In this document: one piece after another, positions 1-9,609 of the stretch
How positions within the stretch are numbered: the first letter of the stretch is position 1
Layout of the letters: every line of letters starts with the position of its first letter
Origin: Enterocloster clostridioformis
GTDB lineage: Bacteria > Bacillota > Clostridia > Lachnospirales > Lachnospiraceae
Assembly: GCF_020297485.1 (NCBI RefSeq)
Contig: NZ_JAIWZC010000001.1
Span: 1,612,001-1,676,000 of the forward strand
Direction: 5' to 3'
DNA length: 64,000 nt
Made by a program: the position numbers and the translations under genes
The notes under the pieces: model-generated
What the model was told of the DNA's origin: nothing
Seen by the model: the letters and a program-made list of their open reading frames with translations, nothing else
Databases searched by the model: none

Positions 1-1857
1 TCCTTCCACTTGGTTTTCTTCCACCTGGTTTTCTTCCACCCCGTCATACCCTGCCAGCACCTCATACATATCCTTTGCCGCCGCGTCCGTCTTTAATATA
101 ATCCCCAGCGACACATTTTTCCCTGTCCTGAAGCAGCGGATCGCTTCCCTTATCTTCCTGATTTCATCTGCAGCGTCCAGGCACGGGATCAGCGCCGGAG
201 GTTCCCCGTGGCGCTTCACCGGTTCCAGGGCGGATACATGATGGATTTTCTTTGCAAATCGCATGATTTCATAGGTAGAACGGTAACTCTTATTCAATTC
301 CACAAACTGGGCCCTGTCATAGATTGTCCGCAAATCCTCCAGACCGTGTAGATGGTTAGGGTTAACAGATTGGCCGAAATCCCCCAAAATAGTTTTCCGG
401 CATGGAAACATACGGTTTAAGGCAGCGTACTGGACAGGCGTGTAATCCTGCATCTCATCAATCACAAGGTGCCTGGTGATATGGCTTTCCTTTAATCCCT
501 GGAAGGCTGAATGAAGATATAAAAACGGGTACACATCCGCCCACTCCAATGTCTTCCTGGCGGCCATGACAAAATATTCCGGAATTCCCATCCGTTTATA
601 GAAATCCTTATAGACAGCCAGCGTGTCCTTCATGGTAAGCATGGAATTAAGCTGTTTCAGTATTGTCCGGGGCCGGGGCACCTCCTGTTCCATGATATTA
701 TCTGTCTCAAAGCGGTCATGAATATCGTCCGCAACCATTGCCAGCCGCTTCTTTACCGGACAGGTTCCATAGGCCAGGAACCGGTCCCGGATCCATTCCC
801 CCTTAGCCGAAAAGCTGCCATACACATAATCCGTAGGAATAAAAATAAACTCCGGCAGCTGCTCTATGTACTGATCCATCAGGGAAACAAAGTCCAGGGT
901 TGACTTAAACCGCACCCTCTCACTCCATGTCTCATCCTGCGTCTCAAAGGGATCCCTGTCCGGTTCAAAGCCAATGACTCCCTCCAACTGGATTTCAGCC
1001 AGTTCCCCAAAGCTCATCTCATAGATAGGTTCTTCACCAAGCTCAGGAATCACGCCTGAGATATAGTCCCCGAACACCTTGTTGGGCGAGAGGATCGTAA
1101 CATTCCTGGCGGTCAGCCTGTCTTTCAAACGGTACAGCAAAAATGCAATACGATGGAGGGCAATGGAGGTTTTACCGGAACCGGCCACTCCCTGGATAAT
1201 CATTGTCCCCTCCTTCTCATTTCTGATAATCTGGTTCTGCTCTCTCTGAATGGTGGAAATGATGGATTTCATCTTCTCATCAGAGGTATGGCTCAGCTCC
1301 CTCTGCAAAACATCATCCTGCACATTGGCAGAGCTTTCAAGGGCATATTCCATGACTCCGTTCCTGATTTTAAACTGCCGTTTTCTGGTAAGCTCTCCGG
1401 CTGTCCACCCGGCCGGCGCCATAAATCCGGCCGCTCCAACCTCGCAGTCATAAAACATGCCGGATATGGGCGCGCGCCAGTCAAACACCAACGGTTCATT
1501 TTCATACTGAAAGGCAAATCGTCCGATATAGTACGGCTGCCCTTCCTCCTCCTGCTCCTCCCTGAAATCAATTCTGGCAAAATACGGGGAATCCTTTAAT
1601 TTCGCAATCCGATCCCGCATCTCCACAGCAAAGGCGCCTGTCCTGTCTGTCTGTTTTAACAGCAGTTCATTCTGGAACATCTCATGGGGATCGATTTCTC
1701 CCCTGTGGTCCGCCATGTATTTTTTTGTATCCGCATATTCCCTGTCCGCCCTCCTGACAGATGCCTCCGCCTGCTGCAGGGCGTCTGACAGCCTGGCGCT
1801 CACCTGTTCCAGGTGTACTAACTCATCGGGAAATGGAATGGCCGGATAATCACTCAT
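1..1857 (-). CDS. helD: HelD-type UvrD-like helicase (partial, C-terminus outside window)
   Basis: At least 619 codons are visible and the frame runs off the left edge. The N-terminus is rich in charged coiled-coil residues, and a P-loop GVAGSGKTSIALHR sits near residue 222, followed by superfamily 1 helicase motifs such as VIDEMQDYTPVQ and LNKSYRST. HelD proteins bind RNA polymerase and use ATP to release stalled polymerase from nucleic acid; that role comes from the family. The start is the ATG at 1857, which overlaps the end of the upstream AraC-GNAT gene by 8 bp, so the two are probably co-transcribed. Near the window edge a 15-bp unit is repeated, encoding VEENQ twice. Confidence 0.9.
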   Translation of the reverse strand, partial: MSDYPAIPFPDELVHLEQVSARLSDALQQAEASVRRADREYADTKKYMADHRGEIDPHEMFQNELLLKQTDRTGAFAVEMRDRIAKLKDSPYFARIDFREEQEEEGQPYYIGRFAFQYENEPLVFDWRAPISGMFYDCEVGAAGFMAPAGWTAGELTRKRQFKIRNGVMEYALESSANVQDDVLQRELSHTSDEKMKSIISTIQREQNQIIRNEKEGTMIIQGVAGSGKTSIALHRIAFLLYRLKDRLTARNVTILSPNKVFGDYISGVIPELGEEPIYEMSFGELAEIQLEGVIGFEPDRDPFETQDETWSERVRFKSTLDFVSLMDQYIEQLPEFIFIPTDYVYGSFSAKGEWIRDRFLAYGTCPVKKRLAMVADDIHDRFETDNIMEQEVPRPRTILKQLNSMLTMKDTLAVYKDFYKRMGIPEYFVMAARKTLEWADVYPFLYLHSAFQGLKESHITRHLVIDEMQDYTPVQYAALNRMFPCRKTILGDFGQSVNPNHLHGLEDLRTIYDRAQFVELNKSYRSTYEIMRFAKKIHHVSALEPVKRHGEPPALIPCLDAADEIRKIREAIRCFRTGKNVSLGIILKTDAAAKDMYEVLAGYDGVEENQVEENQVEG

Positions 1858-2698
1858 GGTCCCGTTCCTCCTGCTGTAAAATAAAACGCTGGGTGGGGTA
1901 GCCGTATTCCACCAACAGCTCCGCCTCCGCAAAGCCCATCCCCATTATTTCCTTCCGGTATCCGGTATCTGCCTTATCGCCTTCCCGGTAGGTTGTAATG
2001 CTGATTTCCTTCCCCTTAAGCAGTTCCCTCATGACCTTGTCCAGCATGGCCTTTGGAACACCTCTTTTCCTGTAAAGCGGATGGCTTCCCATGAAATCAA
2101 TACTGCCGTTTTCATAGGAAAACAGCATGATGCCGATGGCGGTTCCTCCGTCCTTCAGGATAAGCGCCTGCCTGGTACTGATTTTCTGTCTTAAGACCCG
2201 GATATATTCCTCCTCATTCAGATGGGGAAAACCGTCAATCACAAGTCCCACCAGTTCCATCCAGTCCGGAATATCCTCATCCGACGCAAACGAGATTTCC
2301 CATGATGCCTTTTCTTTTCTGTCAAGCATTTCATAACTCCCTTCAAAATTGAATTTGAGCTGCAAGGGATAAAACCGTTCATTTTCCCTGTACATGTTGG
2401 GAGGCATCTTATACATGGCTGTAAAAGCATTGGTAAATGCCTGCTGGCTCTGATAACCGGATAAAAATGCAATCTGTACAATCGGTTTGCAGGAAAATAC
2501 AAGCAGCTTGGCCGACTCTGTCAGCTGCCTGCGCTGAATGTAATCGTGAATGGTAAGACCCACTGTATCGGAAAACACACGGTGAAGATGATATTTGGAA
2601 TAATGGACCGCGCCGGAAATCATGTCCAAATCCATTTTTTTCGTCAGATTGGCTTCAATAAAATTAATTGCCAGGATTACCTCATCCATACTGCTCAT
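1850..2698 (-). CDS. AraC-family HTH fused to GNAT acetyltransferase domain
   Basis: The first 100 residues form an AraC/XylS double helix-turn-helix (SKYHLHRVFSDTVG, then FLSGYQSQQAFTNAF and YKMPPNMYR). Residues 130-280 look like a GNAT acyltransferase, with HPLYRKRGVPKAML as the probable acyl-CoA loop. The open frame extends upstream, but AAGGAGG lies ten bases before the ATG at 2698 and seven before an in-frame GTG at 2701, so one of these is the likely start. The AraC part suggests a transcription activator that also acetylates or senses a small molecule. The ligand is unknown. It overlaps helD by 8 bp. Confidence 0.8.
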   Translation of the reverse strand: MSSMDEVILAINFIEANLTKKMDLDMISGAVHYSKYHLHRVFSDTVGLTIHDYIQRRQLTESAKLLVFSCKPIVQIAFLSGYQSQQAFTNAFTAMYKMPPNMYRENERFYPLQLKFNFEGSYEMLDRKEKASWEISFASDEDIPDWMELVGLVIDGFPHLNEEEYIRVLRQKISTRQALILKDGGTAIGIMLFSYENGSIDFMGSHPLYRKRGVPKAMLDKVMRELLKGKEISITTYREGDKADTGYRKEIMGMGFAEAELLVEYGYPTQRFILQQEERDHE

Positions 2699-2860
2699 CA
2701 CAAAACTGCCTCCTTGCCGCCGGCACGTCGGGACCGTGTTCCGGTTCACCGGGTGCCGTGTATTCTACCATAGTATAATCAAAACCAATCCGTATGTCTT
2801 AAGAAATCTTGCGCAATTTACATGAAATTATACCGGACCCTGTCCGCCGGCTCTTAACCG

Positions 2861-2900
2861 TCATACCACAAAGGTGGAACACCCGGACGGGTGCTCCACC
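2861..2900 (-). terminator. Probable terminator after yajC
   Basis: An inverted repeat at 2873-2900 (GGTGGA..TCCACC with an inner CACCCG/CGGGTG stem) is followed on the minus strand by TTTGTGG. It lies 54 bp beyond the yajC stop. The T-tract is short, so termination efficiency is uncertain. Confidence 0.5.
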
Positions 2901-2953
2901 GCTCATCATTCGCTGTGATCCCTGAATTATCCTTCTCCAATCCAGGTGTTTTC

Positions 2954-3223
2954 TCACTTCTCTATCTTCTGATTGACTGCATACAGTACAATCTTCATGG
3001 TCACACTCTTTTCCTCATCGATAATCAGCGTAAGGTATTCCCCTTCCTTTTTAGCTACCTTACCTACTACCCCTCCGATGGTGACGACCATATCCCCGGC
3101 CTTGACGGAATCATGCAGCTCCTGCATTTTCTTATGCTTCTTTTTATTGGGGATGTACACAAAACCGTACATTGCCGCTACAACAATGACTCCATATGCG
3201 AGAAACAATAAACCTGGTGACAT
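2954..3223 (-). CDS. yajC: Preprotein translocase subunit YajC
   Basis: 89 aa, typical for YajC: one N-terminal membrane helix (residues 3-24), then a lysine-rich stretch and a small soluble domain with the family pattern VKAGDMVVTIGGVVGKV. YajC is an accessory subunit of the SecDF part of the Sec translocon in the cytoplasmic membrane. Here it is not next to secD, secF or tgt. It is the last gene of a minus-strand run that begins with amino-acid-type hydrolases, 30 bp after the M20 amidohydrolase. It may be a second copy in the genome, which cannot be judged from this window. Confidence 0.85.
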   Translation of the reverse strand: MSPGLLFLAYGVIVVAAMYGFVYIPNKKKHKKMQELHDSVKAGDMVVTIGGVVGKVAKKEGEYLTLIIDEEKSVTMKIVLYAVNQKIEK

Positions 3224-3253
3224 ATCTTAGAAGTCCTTTCTGAGTCTTAATCA

Positions 3254-4432
3254 TTAAATCTGGAAGAACCGTTCAACAATCCGCACAAATACCGCAGAAC
3301 CAATCCAGAATACATCCTCATCCACATTAAAGCGCGGATTATGATGTGGTACATCCGTATGCTTCTGCGGATTGGATGAGCTTAAGAACATAAATGCTCC
3401 CGGCGCCTTCTCAAGATAATAAGCGAAATCCTCACCTCCCATGTTCGGGGCATCCAGATGGCCGATAACCATATCGTCCCCTACCACATCCCGTGCACAG
3501 TCAGCTGCCAGCTCCGCCATACCGGCATCATTGGTAACAGGTGGAGCTCCCCAGATCATCTCGTACTCTGTTTCACCCCGGAAGGCTTCAGCCGTTGCCT
3601 TGGCAATCTCGCCTATTCTCTTTGCCAATTCCTGACGCACATCCTCCTCCAAAGCCCGGATGGTGCCTTCAATCAGAACCTCTGATGGAATAACATTATA
3701 AGCAAATCCCGCCTCCACATGGCCGATGGTCAGTACCGACGGCTTCACTGCCGGAATCTCGCGTGCAATGATTTCCTGGAGATTGATGATGATATGGGCC
3801 GCAATATTGACCGGGTCCACACCTTTTTCCGGGGTGGAACCGTGACAGCCGATTCCTTTTACCTTAATTACGAATTTGTCAAAGGACGCCATGCAGCAGC
3901 CCGGCACACAGATCACGGTTCCAGCCTTGATATCCTTGGAGACAATGGTTCCGATATGGGTTCCGAACACTGCGTCAACGCCGTCCATGGCTCCCTCCGC
4001 GCAAATCCTCTGAGCCCCCTTGGAGCCTTCCTCATCCGTCTGGAAGAACAGCCTTACCGTTCCCGGAATCTGGTCCTTGTATTCATTTAGTATCTTTGCC
4101 GCTCCCAGCAGCATGGTCATATGTGTATCATGTCCGCAGGCATGCATACACCCTTCATGTCTGGATATGTAATCGACCTCATTGGCCTCCTTAATCGGAA
4201 GGGCGTCCATATCCGCACGGAGCGCGATTGTCTTTCCCTCTTTTCCTCCCCTGATGGTTGCAATGAGGCCGCTGTCAGTCTCATTTTCCACAAAAGGAAT
4301 CCCCATCTCATTTAATTTTGCCTCTACATATGCTCTGGTCTCCGGTAAATTTCCGCCCAGCTCCGGAATCTGATGCAGTTCCCTGCGCATCTTAACCAGT
4401 TCTTCCTGTAATTCTTTACATTTCTCCCACAT
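3254..4432 (-). CDS. M20 family amidohydrolase (N-acyl amino acid hydrolase type)
   Basis: 392 aa, the usual length for this family. The metal-binding signature ACGHDTHMTMLLGAAKIL and the catalytic DEEGSKGA are present, as is the late histidine in DVPHHNPRFNVDED. Members remove acyl groups from N-acyl amino acids or peptides in the cytoplasm (aminoacylase, IAA-amino acid hydrolase, AbgB-like). The start ATG at 4432 has AGGAGCAG upstream. It lies downstream of two membrane proteins and a second M20-type enzyme, so the cluster probably imports and breaks down an N-substituted amino acid. The substrate is not deducible here. Confidence 0.88.
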   Translation of the reverse strand: MWEKCKELQEELVKMRRELHQIPELGGNLPETRAYVEAKLNEMGIPFVENETDSGLIATIRGGKEGKTIALRADMDALPIKEANEVDYISRHEGCMHACGHDTHMTMLLGAAKILNEYKDQIPGTVRLFFQTDEEGSKGAQRICAEGAMDGVDAVFGTHIGTIVSKDIKAGTVICVPGCCMASFDKFVIKVKGIGCHGSTPEKGVDPVNIAAHIIINLQEIIAREIPAVKPSVLTIGHVEAGFAYNVIPSEVLIEGTIRALEEDVRQELAKRIGEIAKATAEAFRGETEYEMIWGAPPVTNDAGMAELAADCARDVVGDDMVIGHLDAPNMGGEDFAYYLEKAPGAFMFLSSSNPQKHTDVPHHNPRFNVDEDVFWIGSAVFVRIVERFFQI

Positions 4433-4479
4433 GATACTATACTGCTCCTTTCCTCAAAATGAATTATCCCCATCCACGG

Positions 4480-5145
4480 TTATTTGACAAGTCCCTTTTT
4501 ATAGAACACCCTTGCAATAAACAATGTGCCGAATACAGTACATACGATAACCGCTGCCGCCGGAAGTCCCGTGGTCATCTTCAGGATAACCGGGATTGCC
4601 AATGCAAACACCGCGACCTTTGGATATTTAACTGCAAAATTTCCGAAGGTGGCTCCAAAAATAGCGGAACTGGCATACTTCGTAAGGCCAACCACGATAA
4701 ACTCCGGAAGCACGGACAGAACCGCGCCGCCCACGATAACAGCGGAAGTGGTGCCTATCAGGTTGGTGATGATGGATCCGCAGATAGCCATGGTGGAAAC
4801 CACCTCTGCCTGAACGGTTCCCGGTGTGGAATGTGTCACGTCAAGGGCCAACGCCGCGCAGGGAACCCGCATGTTGCCGATATTTCCCGACAAAAAGCTG
4901 AGGTAGGTTCCTGTCATGCCGAGAGCGGCATAGTAGGAAACCGGCTCTACAAAATAAAATGCTCCAAAGGAAGCTGCAACCATGCCCCAGGCGGTGAGAA
5001 CCGTGCTGATGGGCGGCCAGCAGTTATAGGTAATACAGAGCCATATAACCGGTATAAATGAGGTCAGGGCGGCCAGGATATTTGTAGGTGACCCAATTAC
5101 AATGCTGCTTTTCTTCCAATCTTTCATGATTTCATTATCAGTCAT
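4480..5145 (-). CDS. Membrane protein paired with DUF5058 protein
   Basis: 221 aa and largely hydrophobic, with about five to six membrane segments and glycine-rich stretches such as NLIGTTSAVIVGGAVL. I do not recognise a named family. It lies 17 bp downstream of the DUF5058-type protein in the same direction and upstream of an M20 amidohydrolase. The pair therefore looks like a two-component permease for the substrate of the hydrolases; this is inferred from position only. Confidence 0.65.
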   Translation of the reverse strand: MTDNEIMKDWKKSSIVIGSPTNILAALTSFIPVIWLCITYNCWPPISTVLTAWGMVAASFGAFYFVEPVSYYAALGMTGTYLSFLSGNIGNMRVPCAALALDVTHSTPGTVQAEVVSTMAICGSIITNLIGTTSAVIVGGAVLSVLPEFIVVGLTKYASSAIFGATFGNFAVKYPKVAVFALAIPVILKMTTGLPAAAVIVCTVFGTLFIARVFYKKGLVK

Positions 5146-5162
5146 TTATCATCCCTCCTGGT

Positions 5163-5882
5163 CTATTTGAATAACTGATCATATCCCAATGCGAATATCA
5201 TGCCTATAATCATGGCGATACCCAGGGAATATTCCATCAGTTTCGGGTATTTCCTGCACACGGTTTTAACGAGGAGCACCATTGAAACCGCGCCTGCCAG
5301 AACCGCCAGTGTATTGCCCATACCCTTTAAGATTTCACCTGCGTTCAAATAACCGAAAATGCCAAGGGAACACGAGCCGCTTAAGACAACCAGCCATTTC
5401 ATATCTCCCCCAGACACTTTATTGCGAAGTGTCTCTAAAGATGGGGTTGCAATACCGGTAAAGATAAGCCAGCCTGCGCCGTTTAAAGCCATGGTAAACC
5501 ATGAGACCGCAAGACATATCAAGGTATACTGCTCTGTCCCGAGCGTCACCCCACATGCTTCCGCTCCAATGTTTGCCGCCGAAAGCTCTGTGGCCGCGGC
5601 GCCGATAATGGAAAGACGAAGCCATGCCATGGGGCCTCCGATGGAAGCCATAAGTCCAACCATTACGATAAACACACCCAATGCAGGGCCTATGGCGGAT
5701 ATCAGTCCCACCCTGAAAGCCTCTTTGGGAATCTTGGGATCCAGCCCTGCCACTCTGGTGGTCTTGCTGCACTGCCTCATGTACAGCACGGTCTGTATCG
5801 CAGATATGATGACTGTGATACCACATAGCAGCCACAAGATAGGTGAATTTGAAACATGTTGGACTTGCTCAATATTGCTCAT
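5163..5882 (-). CDS. DUF5058-like membrane protein (putative permease)
   Basis: 239 aa with an external N-terminus, about six membrane helices and the loop SKTTRVAGLDPKIPKEAFRVG, which I associate with DUF5058 proteins of Firmicutes. It is next to a second membrane protein and between two M20-type hydrolases. Transport of an amino-acid derivative is the simplest reading, but the family has no assigned function that I know of. GGAGG lies just upstream of the ATG. Confidence 0.7.
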   Translation of the reverse strand: MSNIEQVQHVSNSPILWLLCGITVIISAIQTVLYMRQCSKTTRVAGLDPKIPKEAFRVGLISAIGPALGVFIVMVGLMASIGGPMAWLRLSIIGAAATELSAANIGAEACGVTLGTEQYTLICLAVSWFTMALNGAGWLIFTGIATPSLETLRNKVSGGDMKWLVVLSGSCSLGIFGYLNAGEILKGMGNTLAVLAGAVSMVLLVKTVCRKYPKLMEYSLGIAMIIGMIFALGYDQLFK

Positions 5883-5951
5883 TCTGCAACCTCCTAACGT
5901 AATACTGGTGTAGCCGGTGCGGCTACCTGGTTGATAAGTTACTTTATTTGA

Positions 5952-7208
5952 CTATATTTCTTTTGAATTAGACAGGGTCAGGAGCGTATCTGTCAGGACC
6001 TCCGTTCCCAGCACAATGTCATCCATGTCTGTATACTCAGCCGGATCATGGCTGATACCCTTGCGGCTTGGCACGAAAATCATCCCCATAGGCGCAAACT
6101 CAGCGATAAATAAAGAGTCATGATATGCGCCGCTAACCATTTTATTTGAGAATATCCCCTCCCTCGTACAGCTTTCTTCTATTACCGCCACTATCTTTTT
6201 GTCAGAAGAATGAGGTAAATCATCAGCTGTCACACAATGTGAGGCCCGCAAACCGCGGAGCATTGCAATCGTATCAATGTATGAGCAGATTTTTTGAGTC
6301 ATGTCTGTTTTTCTATCTTCACTGATATCTCTTATGTCGATTGAAAATTCAACTCTCCCCGCAATGACATTGGACGAATTAGGAAACGGAAGCATCCTCC
6401 CAACTGTAGCTACCGTATAATTGTTTCCATAGCTTTGAGCCAGGCTTTCTATTTTCAGCACAATCTCACAGGCAGCCGTCATCGCATCATGCCTGGCATT
6501 CATCGGCGTGGAGCCCGCATGTTCCTGCTGTCCTTCCAACACCACATTTATATATGTAGGCGCACAAATAGCTTCCACGATTCCAATGGGACAATTGAGC
6601 TGTTCAAGAACAGGCGCCTGTTCAATGTGCAGTTCGACGCTCGCAAAAACATCCCCCTTTCTCCTCATAACTTTACTGTAATCCATTTCCGTATATCCAA
6701 GCCGGTTCAACTCATCATATAGTGATATTCCGTTCTCATCAACAAGGCCCTTTGTCTCCTCCAGAGAAAGATGGCCGGCCAATGCCCTGCTTCCGATACA
6801 CCCGAATTTATAACGGGTGGGCTCTTCGGATGTAAATACCAGCGCGGTTATGCTCCGCTGGTGGCTGATATTATTTTCCTTTATAATCCTGCACGCTTCA
6901 ATTGCGCCAATCACCCCCACCATTCCATCATACATCCCGCCATTACGGACCGTGTCAATGTGTGAACCACTCCATACAGGCGCCAAGTCAGGGCAGCCGC
7001 CAACCAGGGTTCCGAAGATATTGCCTATTGCATCCTCGGTGACAAGCAGGCCCGCCTGCGTCATCAGTTCCTTCACATAACTGCGTGCCCCGATCTCTGC
7101 CTCTGAAAACAGGGCACGCGTTATTCCCTCCTGCTCCGGACAGCTGTTAAAAGTGCTTAATGTGTTCAGATTATCATATATCCGATCCTTATTTGCCTTT
7201 AATAACAT
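5952..7208 (-). CDS. Zn-dependent hydrolase, N-carbamoyl-L-amino acid / allantoate amidohydrolase type (M20)
   Basis: 418 aa. It has WSGSHIDTVRNGGMYDGMVGV (metal ligands His and Asp), the FTSEEPTRYKFGCIGSRA motif with paired Glu, and a dimerisation insert around HAGSTPMNARHDA. This pattern defines the HyuC/AllC/AmaB branch: hydrolysis of N-carbamoyl amino acids, beta-ureidopropionate or allantoate. It is the first gene of the minus-strand operon and is divergent from a PucR-type regulator gene. PucR proteins often control purine or ureide breakdown, which supports a ureido substrate. The exact substrate is unresolved. Confidence 0.85.
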   Translation of the reverse strand: MLLKANKDRIYDNLNTLSTFNSCPEQEGITRALFSEAEIGARSYVKELMTQAGLLVTEDAIGNIFGTLVGGCPDLAPVWSGSHIDTVRNGGMYDGMVGVIGAIEACRIIKENNISHQRSITALVFTSEEPTRYKFGCIGSRALAGHLSLEETKGLVDENGISLYDELNRLGYTEMDYSKVMRRKGDVFASVELHIEQAPVLEQLNCPIGIVEAICAPTYINVVLEGQQEHAGSTPMNARHDAMTAACEIVLKIESLAQSYGNNYTVATVGRMLPFPNSSNVIAGRVEFSIDIRDISEDRKTDMTQKICSYIDTIAMLRGLRASHCVTADDLPHSSDKKIVAVIEESCTREGIFSNKMVSGAYHDSLFIAEFAPMGMIFVPSRKGISHDPAEYTDMDDIVLGTEVLTDTLLTLSNSKEI

Positions 7209-7404
7209 TACTGTTTTTCCTTTCTGGACTTTTTAAAATTTATAAAATTCGCTCCGCTTTTTCCAGCTTGTCAGCAGCACTTTTACCAGTATATTCCATT
7301 TGTTTTCTGCAAATTCAAATATTTATTTATATATTATCATTTATCACTCCATGTTTCCTTGTCAATGTGCACAGTTTTTTCAAGAAAAATCAAAAAAGTG
7401 CATA

Positions 7405-7476
7405 TTGTTTAATTATACAGTAGCTGATATAATGATGTGGTAACTGATATAATGATGTGGTAACTGATATGGTTAC
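7405..7476 (+). promoter_or_regulatory. Promoter in a 20-bp tandem repeat, with inverted repeat
   Basis: A 20-bp unit (TARCTGATATAATGATGTGG) occurs at 7421-7440 and 7441-7460, and half a unit follows to 7471. Each full unit carries TATAAT. TTGTTT at 7405-7410 lies 17 bp before the first TATAAT (7428-7433), giving a plausible sigma-A promoter for the PucR-type gene. GTAAC-N7-GTTAC at 7460-7476 is a candidate operator. The rest of the 7209-7506 gap is AT-rich and holds no gene. Confidence 0.55.
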
Positions 7477-7506
7477 ATAAAAATCGTCAGAAGGAGTTGA
7501 GACAAA

Positions 7507-9202
7507 ATGGTTACAGTTGCAAATTTCACATCAGACCTTGAGCAAATCCGATGTGTTGCCGGCTTCCGTGGGACAAACAGGAAGATTACTTCTTTCAGCA
7601 TAATCGATACACCTGAAATCCTGGACTGGCTTCATGGAGGGGAATTTGTCGTTGACTCCGGGTATATTACGTTTCATAATCCGTCCATATTGAAAGGTTT
7701 TGTTGCGTCGCTGAAAGAAAAGGGCTGCGCCGCTCTTGGCGTGAAGCTGCACCGTTACCACAACGAAATTCCCAACATTATACTCGAGGACGGAAACAAG
7801 CTTGATTTTCCTATATATGAACTGCCTTATAATCTCTATTTTTGTGACTTTGCCTATACGATTCATAAGCGTATGTTTGAAGAACAGTTAGATGAGATGT
7901 ACCATGTCTCAATCGCATACAAAGATATTGTTGATTCACTCAGCAAGTACAAGGTGCCTGAGAGAATGTTGTCCGAATTAAGCCTGGTGCTTAAAAATCC
8001 TGTTTTTCTTACAAATTCCCGGTTTGAGCTAATAGATTACTCATATGGTCCAAATGACAATTTTTCTTCGCATACCCCCCCCCCCCCACCCAATCCCAAT
8101 CCCCAACCCAAAAAAATCCCCGCCACCCAAATCCAATCCCCAGGAGAGCTGGACAGGTCTTGATGAGAATATGCGCCAAAAGCTCCTAAAAAAATACCAG
8201 CAGCAGCCTTACCAGTTCCACCACTTTTCCATTGACGGGTCAAATGGAGAAACAAACTGTACCATGCTGTATTCCGGAAACATTGACGGAGATGCTGCTT
8301 TTTTGGTCATTCCGGAAATAAACAAACTGGAAGACTGGCATTACAAAGTCATAAAAGATATCTCCGCATTATTCCAATTAACGGCCTGCAATAAAATAAA
8401 CACCCAGGACTTTGCGGCATCGGTAATTATGGCACAATCCAATTCAACCGATACGATTCTGCGCTATTGTAAGATGTATAATTTTGATTATGCCAAACAA
8501 CGTATCTGCTTAGCTGTTGAATTAAATAATTCGATGTCCATCTCATCGACCCGCAGATATATAATCCGGGATATCTTCGCTTCCATCACGTCGTGGATCA
8601 CGAACACCTATGGATGTAAGGTTTTCTTTCTGAAAACCCATACCCATTATGTTCTGTATCTGCTCTTTTCCAATGATGTGTCCCAGGAAACAGCGGAATA
8701 TCAGGCCGCAGAGTCGGCTAAAAAAATCCATCAATTTTTCGGCCGGGACAACATTTCCACACTGATCGGCATTAGCTTGTATGCTTCTGACCCACAGCAG
8801 ATTTCAAAGGCATTCTTTCAGGCGATTGACGCGATCAATCTGGGACAGAAGCTCTATCCGGCAGAATATGTGTTTTTGTTTCGCACCATTCAGGTCTATC
8901 AATGGCTCTCCACGATGCCCCAGGAAAACCTGATGGAAATGTACATGGAAACAGTGGAGCCTTTATGCAGAGCCAGCAATGCCGACGTTAACTACGTGCA
9001 GGTATTGAGGACCTACATAGAAAATCATTATAACATCAGTAAGACTGCCTCTGATTTGCATATACACCGCAATACCATGATGAATTATATGGCCCGGATT
9101 CAGGAATTACTCCCTTACAATATCGGGCAGCCGGAAAACAGACTGAAGCTGCAAATAGGCATACACGCAATGTATTTGTTGGATAAACAGAATGAATCAT
9201 AG
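7507..9202 (+). pseudogene. PucR-family transcription regulator, frame broken at a poly-C tract
   Basis: Two open frames, 7507-8163 and 8045-9202, together read as one PucR-type regulator. The N-terminal PucR domain (EILDWLHGGEFVVDSGY) is in the first. The GGDEF-like middle and C-terminal helix-turn-helix (YNISKTASDLHIHRNTMMNYMARI) are in the second. They are in different frames, and the break falls in or just after a 13-C run at 8075-8087, followed by about 65 bases of C- and A-rich sequence. The start ATG has AGAAGGAG upstream. It is divergent from the hydrolase operon, its probable target. The break could be a real mutation, a switch, or an assembly error. Confidence 0.8.
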
Positions 9203-9226
9203 ATTTACAGAAGCTTTATACGTACG

Positions 9227-9264
9227 AAAAGGTTCCTCTGGAAATATCGCCCGGGGAACCTTTT
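9227..9264. terminator. Bidirectional terminator after the PucR-type gene
   Basis: AAAAGGTTCC at 9227-9236 pairs with GGAACCTTTT at 9255-9264, giving A and T tracts on both sides of the stem. It lies 25 bp after the PucR-type stop codon. Confidence 0.8.
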
Positions 9265-9269
9265 GTCTC

Positions 9270-9499
9270 ACGCCTCTTTTTACGGCTCTCATACCCAGCC
9301 CTGGTGTTTCCTCCAGCTGCAGGAATTCAAGGACGCTGATTCTGACATCACTGTTTACAGCCGCAGAGATTACCGCATCTCCCCCGAAACCGTCCTTTGA
9401 TATTCTTAAATTTATTCTCTCCCGGTGGTAACTAATCAAATTAGTTTTGTCAAGCCGTTCCACTATAGTTTCCTCTCCAGATAAACAAATTTCCACCAT
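9270..9499 (-). pseudogene. Remnant of an FMN-binding domain protein (RnfG-like)
   Basis: On the minus strand the stretch DGFGGDAVISAAVNSDVRIS followed by ETPGLG matches the FMN-binding domain pattern of RnfG/NqrC and related flavin-carrier proteins (GxGG...ETPGLG). Only about 75 residues survive; the covalent FMN threonine motif and any membrane anchor are missing, and the frame then runs into the terminator. It is a decayed fragment between the PucR-type gene and the resistance cassette. Confidence 0.5.
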
Positions 9500-9547
9500 C
9501 TCCTTTTCCTGCCAGCCTATTGAAAAATAGCATCATTTGATAAACGC

Positions 9548-9576
9548 TTGACAGAGCGCCCATGAGTGTCTATAAT
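9548..9576 (+). promoter_or_regulatory. Consensus sigma-A promoter of the resistance cassette
   Basis: TTGACA at 9548-9553 and TATAAT at 9571-9576 are separated by exactly 17 bp. This is a perfect vegetative promoter match, 34 bp before the leader ORF. Strong constitutive initiation fits control by downstream attenuation. Confidence 0.9.
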
Positions 9577-9609
9577 GACTTATAATACGAAAAGGAAAGG
9601 GTGAGTGCA

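Noticed and set aside
4459..5061. 200-codon plus-strand frame opposite the membrane protein gene
   Set aside because: Composition is that of an antisense shadow; no ribosome site or motif.
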